Positions 10,401 to 24,200 of a stretch of 64,000 bases of DNA are shown piece after piece. Under the pieces are notes generated by a model. The model had not been told where the DNA came from and did not search any database. It worked only from the letters and a program-made list of their open reading frames with translations. The position numbers and the translations under genes are program-made. This DNA is from Megalopta genalis (Eukaryota; Arthropoda; Insecta; Hymenoptera; Halictidae): assembly GCF_051020955.1 (NCBI RefSeq), contig NW_027476259.1, forward strand, positions 62,001-126,000, read 5' to 3'. How positions within the stretch are numbered: the first letter of the stretch is position 1; each line of letters starts with the position of its first letter.

Positions 10401-12212
10401 CGAAACGAATGATTTAGCTTCAAATACTTGCGAAAATCACTGATATAGCTTCAAATGCAGGTGAAACAAACGAGTTAGCTTTAAATCCATGCAAAGACAG
10501 GATTTACCTTCAAATCAATGCTAAGTAGAAGGCTTAGTTTGAAATCCATGCGAATAAAGTTCTTTAGCTTCAAATACTTATGGTATACATGATTTAGCTT
10601 CAACTGCATGCGAAACAAACGACTTAGCTTCAAATCCATGCGAAATACGTGATTTAGCTTCAAACAAACGCGAATTAGGAGGCTGATCTGCGAATCCAAG
10701 CGAAACAAATAGCTCAGGCACAAATACTTGTGTTATACATGATTTACCTTCAACAGTATGCGAAACAAACGAGTTAGCTTCAAATCCATGCGAAACGAAT
10801 AGTTTAGCTCCAAATACTTGTGACATACATGATTTACCTTCAACTGCGTGCGAAACAAACGAGTTAGCTTCAAATTCATGCGAAACAAATGGTTTAGCTT
10901 CAAATACTTGTGACATACTTGATTTAGCTTCAAATGCAGGCGAAACAAACGAGTTAGCTTCAAATCCATGCGAAACACATGATTTAGAATCAAATCAATG
11001 CGAAGTAGAAGGCTGATCTTCGAATCCATGCGAAACGAATGGTTTAGCTTCAAATACTTGCGAATATCACTGATATAGCTTCAAATGCTGGCGAAACAAA
11101 CGAGTTAGCTTTAAATCCATGCAAATGACATGATTTACCTTCAAATCAATGCGAAGTAGAGGGCTTAGTTTGAAATCCATGCGTATCAAGTTCTTTAGCT
11201 TCAAATACTTATGATATAAATGATTTAGCTTCAACTGCTTGGGAAGAAAACGAGTTCACTTCAAATCCATTCAAAACACATGATTTAGCTTCAAATCCAG
11301 GCGAAGCTCATGATTTAGCTTCAAATCAATGCGAAGTAGAAGGCTTAGCTTCAAATCCAGCGAAACGAATAGTTTAGCTTCAAACACTTGTGATATAAAT
11401 GATATAGCTTCAAATTCAGGCGAAACAAACGAGTCAGCATCAAATCCATGCGTTAAACATGATTTAGCTTCAAATGAATGCGAAGTAGAAGGCTTAGCTT
11501 CAAATGTATGTGAAACAAATGGTTCAGCTTCAAATACTTGTGATATACATGATTTAGATTCAACTTCATGCAAAACCAACGAGTTAGCTTCAAATCCAAG
11601 CGACACACATGATTTAGATTCAAATCAATGCGAAGTAGAAGGCTTAGCTTCAAATCCAACGAAACGAATGATTTAGCTTCAAATACTTGCGAATATTACT
11701 GATATAGCTTCAAATGCAGGTGAAACAAACGAGTTAGCTTTAAATCCATGCAAAAGACAGGATTTACCTTCAAATCAATGCGAAGTAGAAGGCTTAGTTT
11801 GAAATCCATGCGAATAAAGTTCTTTAGCTTCAAATACTTATGGTATACATGATTTAGCTTCAACTGCATGCGAAACAAACGAGTTAGCTTCAAATCCATT
11901 CAAAACACATGATTTAGCTTCAAATTCATTCGAAAGACATGGTTTAGCGTACTATTCATGGGAATCAAATGGTTCAGATGCAAATACTTGTGATATACAT
12001 CATATAGCTTCAAATGCAGGCGAAACAAACGAGTCATCTTCAAATCCATGCGAAACAAATGATTTAGATTCAATTCAATGCGAAGTAGAAGGCTTATCTT
12101 CGAATCCATGCGAAAAACATGATTTAACTTCCAATCAATGTGAAGTAGAAGGCTTAGCTTCAAATGTATGTGAAACAAATGGTTCAGCTTCAAATACTTG
12201 TGATATACATGA
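10401..12212. repeat. Mosaic HOR block
   Basis: This stretch is HOR sequence of the first sub-family with many private changes and several 29-bp and 31-bp monomers (CCAACGAAACG; CGAATATCACTGAT). About 10,386-10,650 resembles about 11,644-11,905. About 11,329-11,640 resembles 76-390. One diverged monomer pair near 11,941 reads TTAGCGTACTATTCATGGG. No gene, RNA or mobile element is visible. Confidence 0.8.
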
Positions 12213-13923
12213 TTTAGATTCAACTTCATGCAAAACCAACGAGTTAGCTTCAAATCCAAGCGAAACACATGATTTAGAATCAAATCAATGCGAAGTAGAA
12301 GGCTTAGCTTCAAATCCAGCGAAACGAATAGTTTAGCTTCAAACACTTGTGATATACATGATATAGCTTCAAATGCAGGCGAAACAAACGAGTCAGCATC
12401 AAATCCATGCGTAAAACATGATTTAGCTTCAAATGAATGCGAAGTAGAAGGCTTAGCTTCAAATGTATGTGAAACAAATGGTTCAGCTTCAAATACTTGT
12501 GATATACATGATTTAGATTCAACTTCATGCAAAACCAACGAGTTAGCTTCAAATCCAAGCGAAACACATGATTTAGAATCAAATCAATGCGAAGTAGAAG
12601 GCTTAGCTTCAAATCCATGCGAAACGAGTTATTTGTCTTCAAATACTTGTGATATCAATGATTTAGATTCATCTGCATGCGAGATAAACGAGTTGCGTTC
12701 AAATCCATGCGAAACACAGGATTTATATTCAAATGAATGCGAAGTAGAAGGCTGATCTTCGAATCCATGCGAATCAAACGGCTGAGCTTCAAACCCTTAT
12801 GATATACATGATTTAGCTTCAAATGCAGGCGAAACGAACGAGTTAGCTTCGAATCCATGCGAAACACATGATTTAGCTTCAAATCAATGCGAAGTAGAAG
12901 GCTTAGCTTCAAATCCATGCGAAACGAGTTATTTGTCTTCAAATACTTGTGATATCAATGATTTAGATTCATCTGCATGCGAGATAAACAAGTTGGGTTC
13001 AAATCCATGCGAAACACAGGATTTATATTCAAATGAATGCGAAGTAGAAGGATGATCTTCGAATCCATGCGAATCAAACGGCTTAGCTTCAAACCCTTAT
13101 GATATACATGATTTAGCTTCAAATGCAGGCGAAACGAACGAGTTAGCTTCGAATCCATGCGAAACACATGATTTAGCTTCAAATCAATGCGAAGTAGAAG
13201 GCTTAGCTTCAAGTTAATGAGAAAAACATATCAATAATATTCAGATAATTGCGATATAAGTGGTATAGCTTCAAATGCAGGCGAAGCAAATGAGTTTGCT
13301 TCCAATCCATGCGAAACACATGATTTAGCTTCAAATCAATGCGAAGTAGAAGGCTTAGCTTCAAATGTATGTGAAACAAATGGTTCAGCTTCAAATACTT
13401 GTGATATACATGATTTAGATTCAACTTCATGCAAAACCAACGAGTTAGCTTCAAATCCATGCGAAACACATGATTTAGCTTCAAATAAACGCGAATTAGG
13501 AGGCTGATCTTCGAATCCATGCGAAACAAATGGATCAGTCTCAAATACTTGTGTTATACATGATTTACCTTCAACAGTATGCGAAACAAACGAGTTAGCT
13601 TCAAATCCTAGTGATAGACATGATTTAGCTTCAAATACTTGCGAATATCACTGATTTAGCTTCAACTGCATGCGAAACAAACGAGTTAGCTTCAAATTCA
13701 TGCGAAACACATGATTTAGCTTCAAATAATCGCGAATTAGGAGGCTTATCTTCGAATCCATGCGAAACAAATGGTTTAGCTTCAATTATATGTGATATAC
13801 ATGATTTAGCTTCAAATGCATGCGAAACAAACGAGTTATCTTCAAATCCATGCGAAACACATGATTTAGTATCAAATCAATGCGAAGCAGAAGGCTTAGC
13901 GGCAAATCCATGCGAAACGAATG
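12213..13923. repeat. Second copy of the left-edge block 1-1,860
   Basis: Positions 12,213-13,352 match 1-1,140 at a shift of 12,212 bp. The match resumes at a shift of 12,063 bp after a 149-bp segment missing here. 149 bp is five monomers, one of them the 29-bp form, so exactly one HOR has been lost or gained. The end at about 13,923 is a join: the next bases follow the 2,731-bp unit instead. Confidence 0.88.
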
Positions 13924-16900
13924 GTTTAGCTTCAAATACTTGTGATGTACATGATTTAGTTTCAAATGCAAGCGAAACGAACGAGTTAGCTTGAAATCCA
14001 AGCGAAACACATGATTTAGCTTCAAATCAATGCGAAGTAGAAGGCTTATTTTGAAGTCCATGCGAATCAAATGGTTTAGCTTCAAATAATTGTGATATAC
14101 ATGATTTAGCTTCAATTGCATTGCGAAAAAAACTAGTTAGTCTCAAATCCAAGCGAAACACATGATGTAGCTTCAAATCAATGCGAAGTAGAAGGCTTAT
14201 CTTCAAATCCATTCGAAACAAGTGGTTCTGCTTCAAATACTTGTGATGTGCATGATTCAGCTTCAACTGCATGCGAAACAAACGAGTTAGCTTCAAATCC
14301 ATGCGAAACACATGATTTAGCTTCAAATCAATGCGAAGTAGAAGGCTTAGTTTGAAATCCATGCGAATCAAGTTCTTTAGCTTCAAATACTTATGATATA
14401 CATGATTTAGCTTCAACTGATTGGGAAGCAAACGAGTTAACTTCAAATCCATTCAAAACACATGATTTAGCATTAAGTCAACGCGAAGTAGAAGGCTTAT
14501 CTTCGAATCCTTGCAAAACAAATGGTTTAGCTTCAAATACTTGGGATATACATGATTTAGATTCAACTGCATGCGAAACAAACGAGTTAGCTTCAAATCC
14601 TAGCGAATCACATGATTTAACTTCAAATAAGTGCGAAGTAGAAGGCTTAGATTCAAATCCATGCGAAATATATAATTTAACTTCAAATCAATTCGAAGTA
14701 GAAGGGTTATCTTCGAATCCATGCGAAACAAATGGTTTAGCTTCAAATACTTTTGATATACATGATTTAGCTTCAACAGGATGGGAAACAAACGTGTTAG
14801 CTTCAAATGCATGCGAAACACATGATTTAGCTTCAAATCAATTCGAAGTAGAAGGGTTATGTTCGAATCCATGCGAAACAAATGGTTTAGCTTCAAACAC
14901 CTGTGATATACATGATTTAGCTTCAACTGCATCCAAAACAAACGAGTTATCTTTAAATCTATGCGAAACACATGATTTAGCTCCAAATCAATGCGGAGTA
15001 GGAAGTTTAGCTTCAAATCCAAGCGAAAGACATGATTTAGCTCCAAATCAATGCGAAGTGGAAGGCTTAGCTTCAAATCCGTGCGAAACACGTGATTTAT
15101 CTTCGAATCAATGCGAAGTAGAAGTCTTATTTTGAAATCCGTGCGAATCAAATGGTTTAGCTTCAAATAATTGTGGTATACATGATTTAGCTTCAACTGC
15201 ATTGCGAAACAAACTAGTTAGTCTCAAATCCAAACGAAACACATGATGTAGCTTCAAATCAATGCGAAGTAGAAGGCTTATCTTCAAATCCATGCGAAAC
15301 AAGTGGTTCAGCTTCAAATACTTGTGATGTGCATGATTTAGTTTCAAATGCATGCGAAACAAAGGAGTTAGCTTGAAATCCAGGCGAAACACATGTTTAG
15401 CTTCAAATATTTGTGATATACAGGATTACGCTTCAAATGCATGCGACACGAGTTAGCTTCAAATCCAAGCGAAGCACATGATTTAGCTTCAAATCAATGC
15501 GGAGTAGGAAGTTTAGCTTCAAATCCAAGTGAAAGACATGATTTAGCTCCAAATCAATGCGAAGTGGAAGGCTTAGCTTCAAATCCGTGCGAAACACGTG
15601 ATTTATCTTCGAATCAATGCGAAGTAGAAGTCTTATTTTGAAATCCGTGCGAATCAAATGGTTTAGCTGCAAATAATTGTGATATACATGATTTAGCTTC
15701 AACTGCATTGCGAAACAAACTAGTTAGTGTTAAAACCAAGCCAAACACGTGATGTAGCTTCAAATCAATGCGAAGTAGAGGGCTTATCTTCTAATCCATG
15801 CGAAACAAGTGGTTCAGCTTCAAATACTTGTGATGTGCATGATTTAGTTTCAAATGCAAGCGAAACGAACGAGTTAGCTTCAACTCCATGCGAAACAAAT
15901 GATTTAGCTTCAAATACTTGCTTGATACATGATTTAGCTTCAATTGCAAGCGAAACAAACGAGTTAGCTTGAAAACCAAGCGAAACACATAATTTAGCTC
16001 CAAATCAATGCGAAGTTGAAGGCTTATTTTGAAATCCTTGCGAATCAAATAGTTTAGCTTCAAATAATTGTGATATACATGATTTAGCTTCAACTGCATT
16101 GCGAAACAAACTAGTTAGTTTCAAATCCAAGCGAAACACATGATTTAGCTTCAAATCAATGCGAAGTAGAAGGCTTAGCTTCAAATCCATGCGAATCAAA
16201 TGGTTTAGCTTCAGATTCTTGCGATATACATGATTTAGATTCAACAGCATGCGAAACAAACGAGTTAGCTTCAACTCCATGCGCAATACATAATTTAGCT
16301 TCAACTCAATGCGAAGTAGAAGGGTTATCTTCGAATTCCAAGCGAAACAAATGGTGTAGCTTCAAATACCTGTGATATACATGATTTAACATCAAATGCA
16401 GGCGAAGAAAACGAGTTAGCTAGAAATCCAAGCGAAACACATGATTTAGCTTCAAATCAATGCGAAGTAGAAGGCTTATTTTGAAATCCATGCGTATCAA
16501 ATGGTTTAGCTTCAAATAATTGTGATATACATGATTTAGCTTCAACTGCATTGCGAAACAAACTAGTTAGTCTCAAATCCAAGCGAAACACATGATGTAG
16601 CTTCAAATTAATGCGAAGTAGAAGGCTTATCTTCAAATCCATGCGAAACAAGTGGTTCAGCTTCAAATACTTGTGATGTACATGATTTAGTTTCAAATGC
16701 AAGCGAAACGAACGAGTTAGCTTGAAATCCAAGCGAAACACATGATTTAGCTTCAAATCAATGCGAAGTAGAAGGCTTATTTTGAAGTCCATGCGAATCA
16801 AATGGTTTAGCTTCAAATAATTGTGATATACATGATTTAGCTTCAATTGCATTGCGAAACAAACTAGTTAGTCTCAAATCCAAGCGAAACACATGATGTA

Positions 16901-17070
16901 GCTTCAAATCAATGCGAAGTAGAAGGCTTATCTTCAAATCCATTCGAAACAAGTGGTTCTGCTTCAAATACTTGTGATGTGCATGATTCAGCTTCAACTG
17001 CATGCGAAACAAACGAGTTAGCTTCAAATCCATGCGAAACACATGATTTAGCTTCAAATCAATGCGAAGT
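13924..17070. repeat. Third (partial) copy of the 2,731-bp unit
   Basis: Positions 13,936-17,058 match 4,303-7,425 at a constant shift of 9,633 bp. That covers the tail of copy 1 and all of copy 2, so the tandem junction at about 4,690 is carried along. The left join at about 13,924-13,935 lies inside a D-type monomer, so monomer phase is intact. The right end is where GAAGTAGAAGGC changes to GAAGTAGAAGTCTGAGC. Confidence 0.86.
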
Positions 17071-18726
17071 AGAAGTCTGAGCTTCGAATCCTTACGAAAC
17101 AAATGGTTTAGCTGCAAATACTAGTGATATACATGATTTCGCTTCAACAACTTGCGAAACAAACGAGTTGGCTTCAAATCCAAGCGAAACACATGACTTA
17201 GTTTCAAATCAATGCGAAGTAGAAGGCTTAGCTTTCAATCCGGGCTAAACGAATGATTTAGATTCAAATGCTTGCGAATATAAGTGATACAGCTTCAAAC
17301 GCAGGCGACACAAACGAATTAGCCTCAAATTCATGCGAAACACATGATTCAGCTTCAAATCAATGCGAAGTAGAAGTCTTAGCTTGAAAACCGTGCCAAT
17401 CAAACGGTTTAGCTTCAAATACTTGTGATATACATGGTTCAGCTTCAAGTTCATGCGAAACAAACGAGTTAGCTTCAAATCCATGCGAAACACATGATTT
17501 AGCTTCAAATTCATTCCAAACACATGTTTTAGCCTGATATTCGTGCGAAACAAATGGTTCAGCTTCAAATACTTGTGATATACATGATTTAGCTTCAACT
17601 GCATGTGAAACGAACGTGTTAGCTTCAAATTCAACAGAAACACATGATTCAGTTTCAAATAAAAGCGAAGTAGATGGCATAGCATCAAATCCAGGCGCAT
17701 CAAATGGTTTAGCTTCAAATACTTGTGATATACATGATTTAGCTTCAACAGCAATGTGATACAATCTAGTTAGTTTCTAATCCAAGCGAAACACATGATT
17801 TAGCTTCAAATCAATGCGAAGTAGAAGGCTTATCTTCAAATCCATGCGAATCAAATTGTTGAGCTTCAAATACTTGGGATATACATGATTCAGCTTCAAG
17901 TGCATGCGTAACAAACGAGTTAGCTTCAAATCTATGCAAAACGCATGATTTAGCTTCAAATTCATTCCAAACACATGGTTTAGCGTGATATTCGTGCAAA
18001 ACAAACGGTTCAGCTTCAAATCCTTTTGATATACATGATTTAGCTTCAACTGCATGTGAAACGAACGTGTTAGCTTCAAAAACAAGAGAAACACTTGATT
18101 CAGTTTCAAATAAAAGCGAAGTAGATGGCATAGCATCAAATCCATGCGAATCAAATGGTTGAGCTTCAAATACTTGGGATATACATGATTCAGCTTCAAG
18201 TGCATGCGTAACAAACGAGTTAGCTTCAAATCTATGCAAAACGCATGATTTAGCTTCAAATTCATTCCAAACACATGGTTTAGCGTGATATTCGTGCAAA
18301 ACAAACGGTTCAGCTTCAAATCCTTTTGATGTACATGATTTAGCTTCAACTGCATGTGAAACGAACGTGTTAGCTTCAAAAACAAGAGAAACACATGATT
18401 CAGTTTCAAAAAAAGGCGAAGTAGATGGCATAGCATCAAATCCATGCGAATCAAATGGTTTAGCTTCAAATACTTGTTTGATACATGATCTATCTTCAAT
18501 TGCATGCGAAACAAACGAGTTAGCTTGAAATCCAAGCGAAGCACATGATTTAGCTTCAAATCAATGCGAAGTAGAAGGCTTATTTTGAAATCCATGCGAA
18601 TCACCTGGTTTAGCTTCAAATAACTGTGATATACATGATTTAGCTTCAACAGCAATGCGATACAATCTAGTTAGTTTCTAATCCAAGCGAAACACATGAT
18701 TTAGCTTCAAATCAATGCGAAGTAGA
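17071..18726. repeat. Start of second sub-family; 1,503-bp unit, copy 1 (from 17,224)
   Basis: Monomers here carry new markers: CGTGCTAAACGAATGAT or CGGGCTAAACG, the 31-bp D form GCTTGCGAATATAAGTGAT (17,258-17,288), and a B variant ATTCATTCCAAACACATG. Positions from about 17,224 repeat at 18,727 with a shift of 1,503 bp (ten HORs plus three bases). The whole segment recurs at about 40,660-42,320. Confidence 0.84.
17811..18431. repeat. 300-bp sub-repeat, two copies
   Basis: Two 300-bp units of ten diverged monomers each lie in tandem. In one minus frame they read 206 codons with an exact 100-residue period (theme FEAEPFVLHEYHAKP). The frame is open because the B monomers have lost the CAATGCGA that elsewhere gives TGA. 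An overlapping second minus frame is open for 292 codons (17,777-18,655), so openness here is not specific to one frame. Two-copy versions also lie at 22,925, 26,685, 29,090, 41,400, 42,903, 46,512, 50,121 and 51,925. One-copy versions lie at 19,314, 20,818, 54,481 and 61,941. Confidence 0.87.
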
Positions 18727-19763
18727 AGGCTTAGCTTTCAATCCGTGCTAAACGAATGATTTTGATTCAAATGCTTGCGAATATAAGTGATACAGCTTCA
18801 AACGCAGGCGACACAAACGAATTAGCCTCAAATTCATGCGAAACACATGATTCAGCTTCAAATCAATGCGAAGTAGAAGTCTTAGCTTGAAAACCGTGCC
18901 AATCAAACGGTTTAGCTTCAAATACTTGTGATATACATGGTTCAGCTTCAAGTTCATGCGAAACAAACGAGTTAGCTTCAAATCCATGCGAAACACATGA
19001 TTTAGCTTCAAATTCATTCCAAACACATGTTTTAGCCTGATATTCGTGCGAAACAAATGGTTCAGCTTCAAATACTTGTGATATACATGATTTAGCTTCA
19101 ACTGCATGTGAAACGAACGTGTTAGCTTCAAATTCAACAGAAACACATGATTCAGTTTCAAATAAAAGCGAAGTAGATGGCATAGCATCAAATCCAGGCG
19201 CATCAAATGGTTTAGCTTCAAATACTTGTGATATACATGATTTAGCTTCAACAGCAATGCGATACAATCTAGTTAGTTTCTAATCCAAGCGAAACACATG
19301 ATTTAGCTTCAAATCAATGCGAAGTAGAAGGCTTATCTTCAAATCCATGCGAATCAAATTGTTGAGCTTCAAATACTTGGGATATACATGATTCAGCTTC
19401 AAGTGCATGCGTAACAAACGAGTTAGCTTCAAATCTATGCAAAACGCATGATTTAGCTTCAAATTCATTCCAAACACATGGTTTAGCGTGGTATTCGTGC
19501 AAAACAAACGGTTCAGCTTCAAATCCTTTTGATGTACATGATTTAGCTTCAACTGCATGTGAAACGAACGTGTTAGCATCAAAAACAAGAGGAACACATG
19601 ATTCAGTTTCAAAAAAAGGCGAAGTAGATGGCATAGCATCAAATCCATGCGAATCAAATGGTTTAGCTTCAAATACTTGTTTGATACATGATCTATCTTC
19701 AATTGCATGCGAAACAAACGAGTTAGCTTGAAATCCAAGCGAAGCACATGATTTAGCTTCAAA
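18727..19763. repeat. 1,503-bp unit, copy 2, shortened by 300 bp
   Basis: This copy follows 17,224-18,726 closely (CGTGCTAAACG here against CGGGCTAAACG there) but has only one of the two 300-bp sub-repeats. The change is at about 19,314-19,634. Otherwise monomer order and markers are the same. Confidence 0.83.
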
Positions 19764-21267
19764 TCAATGCGAAGTAGAAGGCTTATTTTGAAATCCATGC
19801 GAATCACCTGGTTTAGCTTCAAATAACTGTGATATACATGATTTAGCTTCAACTGCATTGCGAAACAAACTAGTTAGTCTCAAATCCAAGCGAAACACAT
19901 GATGTAGCTTCAAATCAATGCGAAGTAGAAGGCTTATCTTCAAATCCATGCGAAACAAGTGGTTCAGCTTCAAATACTTGTGATGTACATTATTTAGTTT
20001 CAAATGCAAGCGAAACGAACGAGTTAGCTTGAAATCCAAGCGAAACACATGATTTAGCTTCAAATCAATGCGAAGTAGAAGGCTTATTTTGAAATCCATG
20101 CGAATCAAATGGTTTAGCTTCAAATAATTGTGATATACATGATTTAGCTTCAATTGCATTGCGAAACAAACTAGTTAGTCTCAAATCCAAGCGAAACACA
20201 CGATGTAGCTTCAAATCAATGCGAAGTGGAAGGCTTATCTTCAAATCCATTCGAAACAAGTGGTTCAGCTTCAAATACTTGTGATGTGCATGATTCAGCT
20301 TCAACTGCATGCGAAACAAACGAGTTAGCTTCAAATCCATGCGAAACACATGATTTAGCTTCAAATCAATGCGAAGTAGAAGCCTTAGCTTCCAATCCGT
20401 GCTAAACGAATGATTTAGATTCAAATGCTTGCGAATATAAGTGATACAGCTTCAAACGCAGGCGACACAAACGAGTTAGCCTCAAATTCATGCGAAACAC
20501 ATGATTTAGCTTCAAATTCATTCCAAACACATGTTTTAGCCTGATATTCGTGCGAAACAAATGGTTCAGCTTCAAATACTTGTGATATACATGATTTAGC
20601 TTCAACTGCATGTGAAACGAACGTGTTAGCTTCAAATTCAACAGAAACACATGATTCAGTTTCGAATAAAAGCGAAGTAGATGGCATAGCATCAAATCCA
20701 GGCGCATCAAATGGTTTAGCTTCAAATACTTGTGATATACATGATTTAGCTTCAACAGCAATGCGATACAAACTAGTTAGTTTCTAATCCAAGCGAAACA
20801 CATGATTTAGCTTCAAATCAATGCGAAGTAGAAGGCTTATCTTCAAATCCATGCGAATCAAATTGTTGAGCTTCAAATACTAGGGATATACATGATTCAG
20901 CTTCAAGTGCGTGCGTAACAAACGAGTTGGCTTCAAATCTATGCAAAACGCATGATTTAGCTTCAAATTCATTCCAAACACATGGTTTAGCGTGATATTC
21001 GTGCAAAACAAACGGTTCAGCTTCAAATCCTTTTGATGTACATGATTTAGCTTCAACTGCATGTGAAACGAACGTGTTAGCTTCAAAAACAAGAGAAACA
21101 CATGATTCAGTTTCAAAAAAAGGCGAAGTAGATGGCATAGCATCAAATCCATGCGAATCAAATGGTTTAGCTTCAAATACTTGTTTGATACATGATCTAT
21201 CTTCAATTGCATGCGAAACAAACGAGTTAGCTTGAAATCCAAGCGAAGAACATGATTTAGCTTCAAA
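19764..21267. repeat. 301-bp units and single 300-bp sub-repeat
   Basis: About 19,764-20,424 holds two related 301-bp units (two HORs with one 31-bp E monomer each). The same pattern recurs at 23,675, 29,840, 50,871 and 54,931. From about 20,425 the 17-19 kb pattern restarts, with one 300-bp sub-repeat at 20,818-21,138. The stretch about 20,818-21,663 matches 54,481-55,326. Confidence 0.8.
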
Positions 21268-24200
21268 TCAATGCGAAGTAGAAGGCTTATTTTGAAATCC
21301 ATGCGAATCACCTGGTTTAGCTTCAAATAACTGTGATATACATGATTTAGCTTCAACTGCATTGCGAAACAAACTAGTTAGTCTCAAATCCAAGCGAAAC
21401 ACATGATGTAGCTTCAAATCAATGCGAAGTAGAAGGCTTATCTTCAAATCCATGCGAAACAAGTGGTTCAGCTTCACATACTTGTGATGTACATGATTTA
21501 GTTTCAAATGCAAGCGAAACGAACGAGTTAGCTTGAAATCCAAGCGAAACACATGATTTAGCTTAAAATCAATGCGAAGTAGAAGGCTTATTTTGAAATC
21601 CATGCGAATCAAATGGTTTAGCTTCAAATAATTGTGATATACATGATTTAGCTTCAATTGCATTGCGCAACAAACTAGTTAGTCTCAAATCCAAGCGAAA
21701 CACATGATGTAGCTTCAAATCAATGCGAAGTAGAAGGCTTATCTTCAAATCCATTCAAAACAAGTGGTTCAGCTTCAAATACTTGTGATGTGCATGATTC
21801 AGCTTCAACTGCATGCGAAACAAACCAGTTAGCATCAAATCCATGCGAAACACATGATTTAGCTTCAAATCAATGCGAAGTAGAAGTCTGTGCTTCCAAT
21901 CCGTGCTAAACGAATGATTTAGATTCAAATGCTTGCGAATATAAGTGATACAGCTTCAAACGCAGGCGACACAAACGAGTTAGCTTCAAATCCAAGCGAA
22001 ACACATGACTTAGTTTCAAATCAATGCGAAGTAGAAGGCTTAGCTTCCAATCCGTGCTAAACGAATGATTTAGATTCAAATGCTTGCGAATATAAGTGAT
22101 ACAGATTCAAACGCAGGCGACACAAACGAGTTAGCCTCAAATTCATGCGAAACACATGATTCAGCTTCAAATCAATGCGAAGTAGAAGTCTTATTTTGAA
22201 ATCCATGCGAATCAAATGGTTTAGCTTCAAATAATTGTGATATACATGATTTAGCTTCAATTGCATTGCGCAACAAACTAGTTAGTCTCAAATCCAAGCG
22301 AAACACATGATGTAGCTTCAAATCAATGCGAAGTAGAAGGCTTATCTTCAAATCCATTCAAAACAAGTGGTTCAGCTTCAAATACTTGTGATGTGCATGA
22401 TTCAGCTTCAACTGCATGCGAAACAAACCAGTTAGCTTCAAATCCATGCGAAACACATGATTTAGCTTCAAATCAATGCGAAGTAGAAGTCTGTGCTTCC
22501 AATCCGTGCTAAACGAATGATTTAGATTCAAATGCTTGCGAATATAAGTGATACAGCTTCAAACGCAGGCGACACAAACGAGTTAGCTTCAAATCCATGC
22601 GAAACACATGATTTAGCTTCAAATTCATTCCAAACACATGTTTTAGCCTGATATTCGTGCGAAACAAATGGTTCAGCTTCAAATACTTGTGATATACATG
22701 ATTTAGCTTCAACTGCATGTGAAACGAACGTGTTAGCTTCAAATTCAACAGAAACACATGATTCAGTTTCAAATAAAAGCGAAGTAGATGGCATAGCATC
22801 AAATCCAGGCGCATCAAATGGTTTAGCTTCAAATACTTGTGATATACATGATTTAGCTTCAACAGCAATGCGATACAAACTAGTTAGTTTCTAATCCAAG
22901 CGAAACACATGATTTAGCTTCAAATCAATGCGAAGTAGAAGGCTTATCTTCAAATCCATGCGAATCAAATTGTTGAGCTTCAAATACTAGGGATATACAT
23001 GATTCAGCTTCAAGTGCGTGCGTAACAAACGAGTTAGCTTCAAATCTATGCAAAACGCATGATTTAGCTTCAAATTCATTCCAAACACATGGTTTAGCGT
23101 GATATTCGTGCAAAACAAACGGTTCAGCTTCAAATCCTTTTGATATACATGATTTAGCTTCAACTGCATGTGAAACGATCGTGTTAGCTTCAAAAACAAG
23201 AGAAACACTTGATTCAGTTTCAAATAAATGCGAAGTAGATGGCATAGCATCAAATCCATGCGAATCAAATGGTTGAGCTTCAAATACTTGGGATATACAT
23301 GATTCAGCTTCAAGTGCATGCGTAACAAACGAGTTAGCTTCAAATCTATGCAAAACGCATGATTTAGCTTCAAATTCATTCCAAACACATGGTTTAGCGT
23401 GATATTCGTGCAAAACAAACGGTTCAGCTTCAAATCCTTTTGATGTACATGATTTAGCTTCAACTGCATGTGAAACGAACGTGTTAGCTTCAAAAACAAG
23501 AGAAACACATGATTCAGTTTCAAAAAAAGGCGAAGTAGATGGCATAGCATCAAATCCATGCGAATCAAATGGTTTAGCTTCAAATACTTGTTTGATACAT
23601 GATCTATCTTCAATTGCATGCGAAACAAACGAGTTAGCTTGAAATCCAAGCGAAGCACATGATTTAGCTTCAAATCAATGCGAAGTAGAAGGCTTATTTT
23701 GAAATCCATGCGAATCACCTGGTTTAGCTTCAAATAACTGTGATATAAATGATTTAGCTTCAACTGCATTGCGAAACAAACTAGTTAGTCTCAAATCCAA
23801 GCGAAACACATGATGTAGCTTCAAATCAATGCGAAGTAGAAGGCTTATCTTCAAATCCATGCGAAACAAGTGGTTCAGCTTCAAATACTTGTGATGTACA
23901 TGATTTAGTTTCAAATGCAAGCGAAACGAACGAGTTAGCTTGAAATCCAAGCGAAACACATGATTTAGCTTCAAATCAATGCGAAGTAGAAGGCTTATTT
24001 TGAAATCCATGCGAATCAAATGGTTTAGCTTCAAATAATTGTGATATACATGATTTAGCTTCAATTGCATTGCGAAACAAACTAGTTAGTCTCAAATCCA
24101 AGCGAAACACATGATGTAGCTTCAAATCAATGCGAAGTAGAAGGCTTATCTTCAAATCCATTCAAAACAAGTGGTTCAGCTTCAAATACTTGTGATGTGC

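Noticed and set aside
17811..18431. The FEAK-type minus frame as the true coding frame of the array
   Set aside because: In standard HORs each B monomer (CAATGCGA) puts a TGA in this frame, so it is open only in the diverged 300-bp units.
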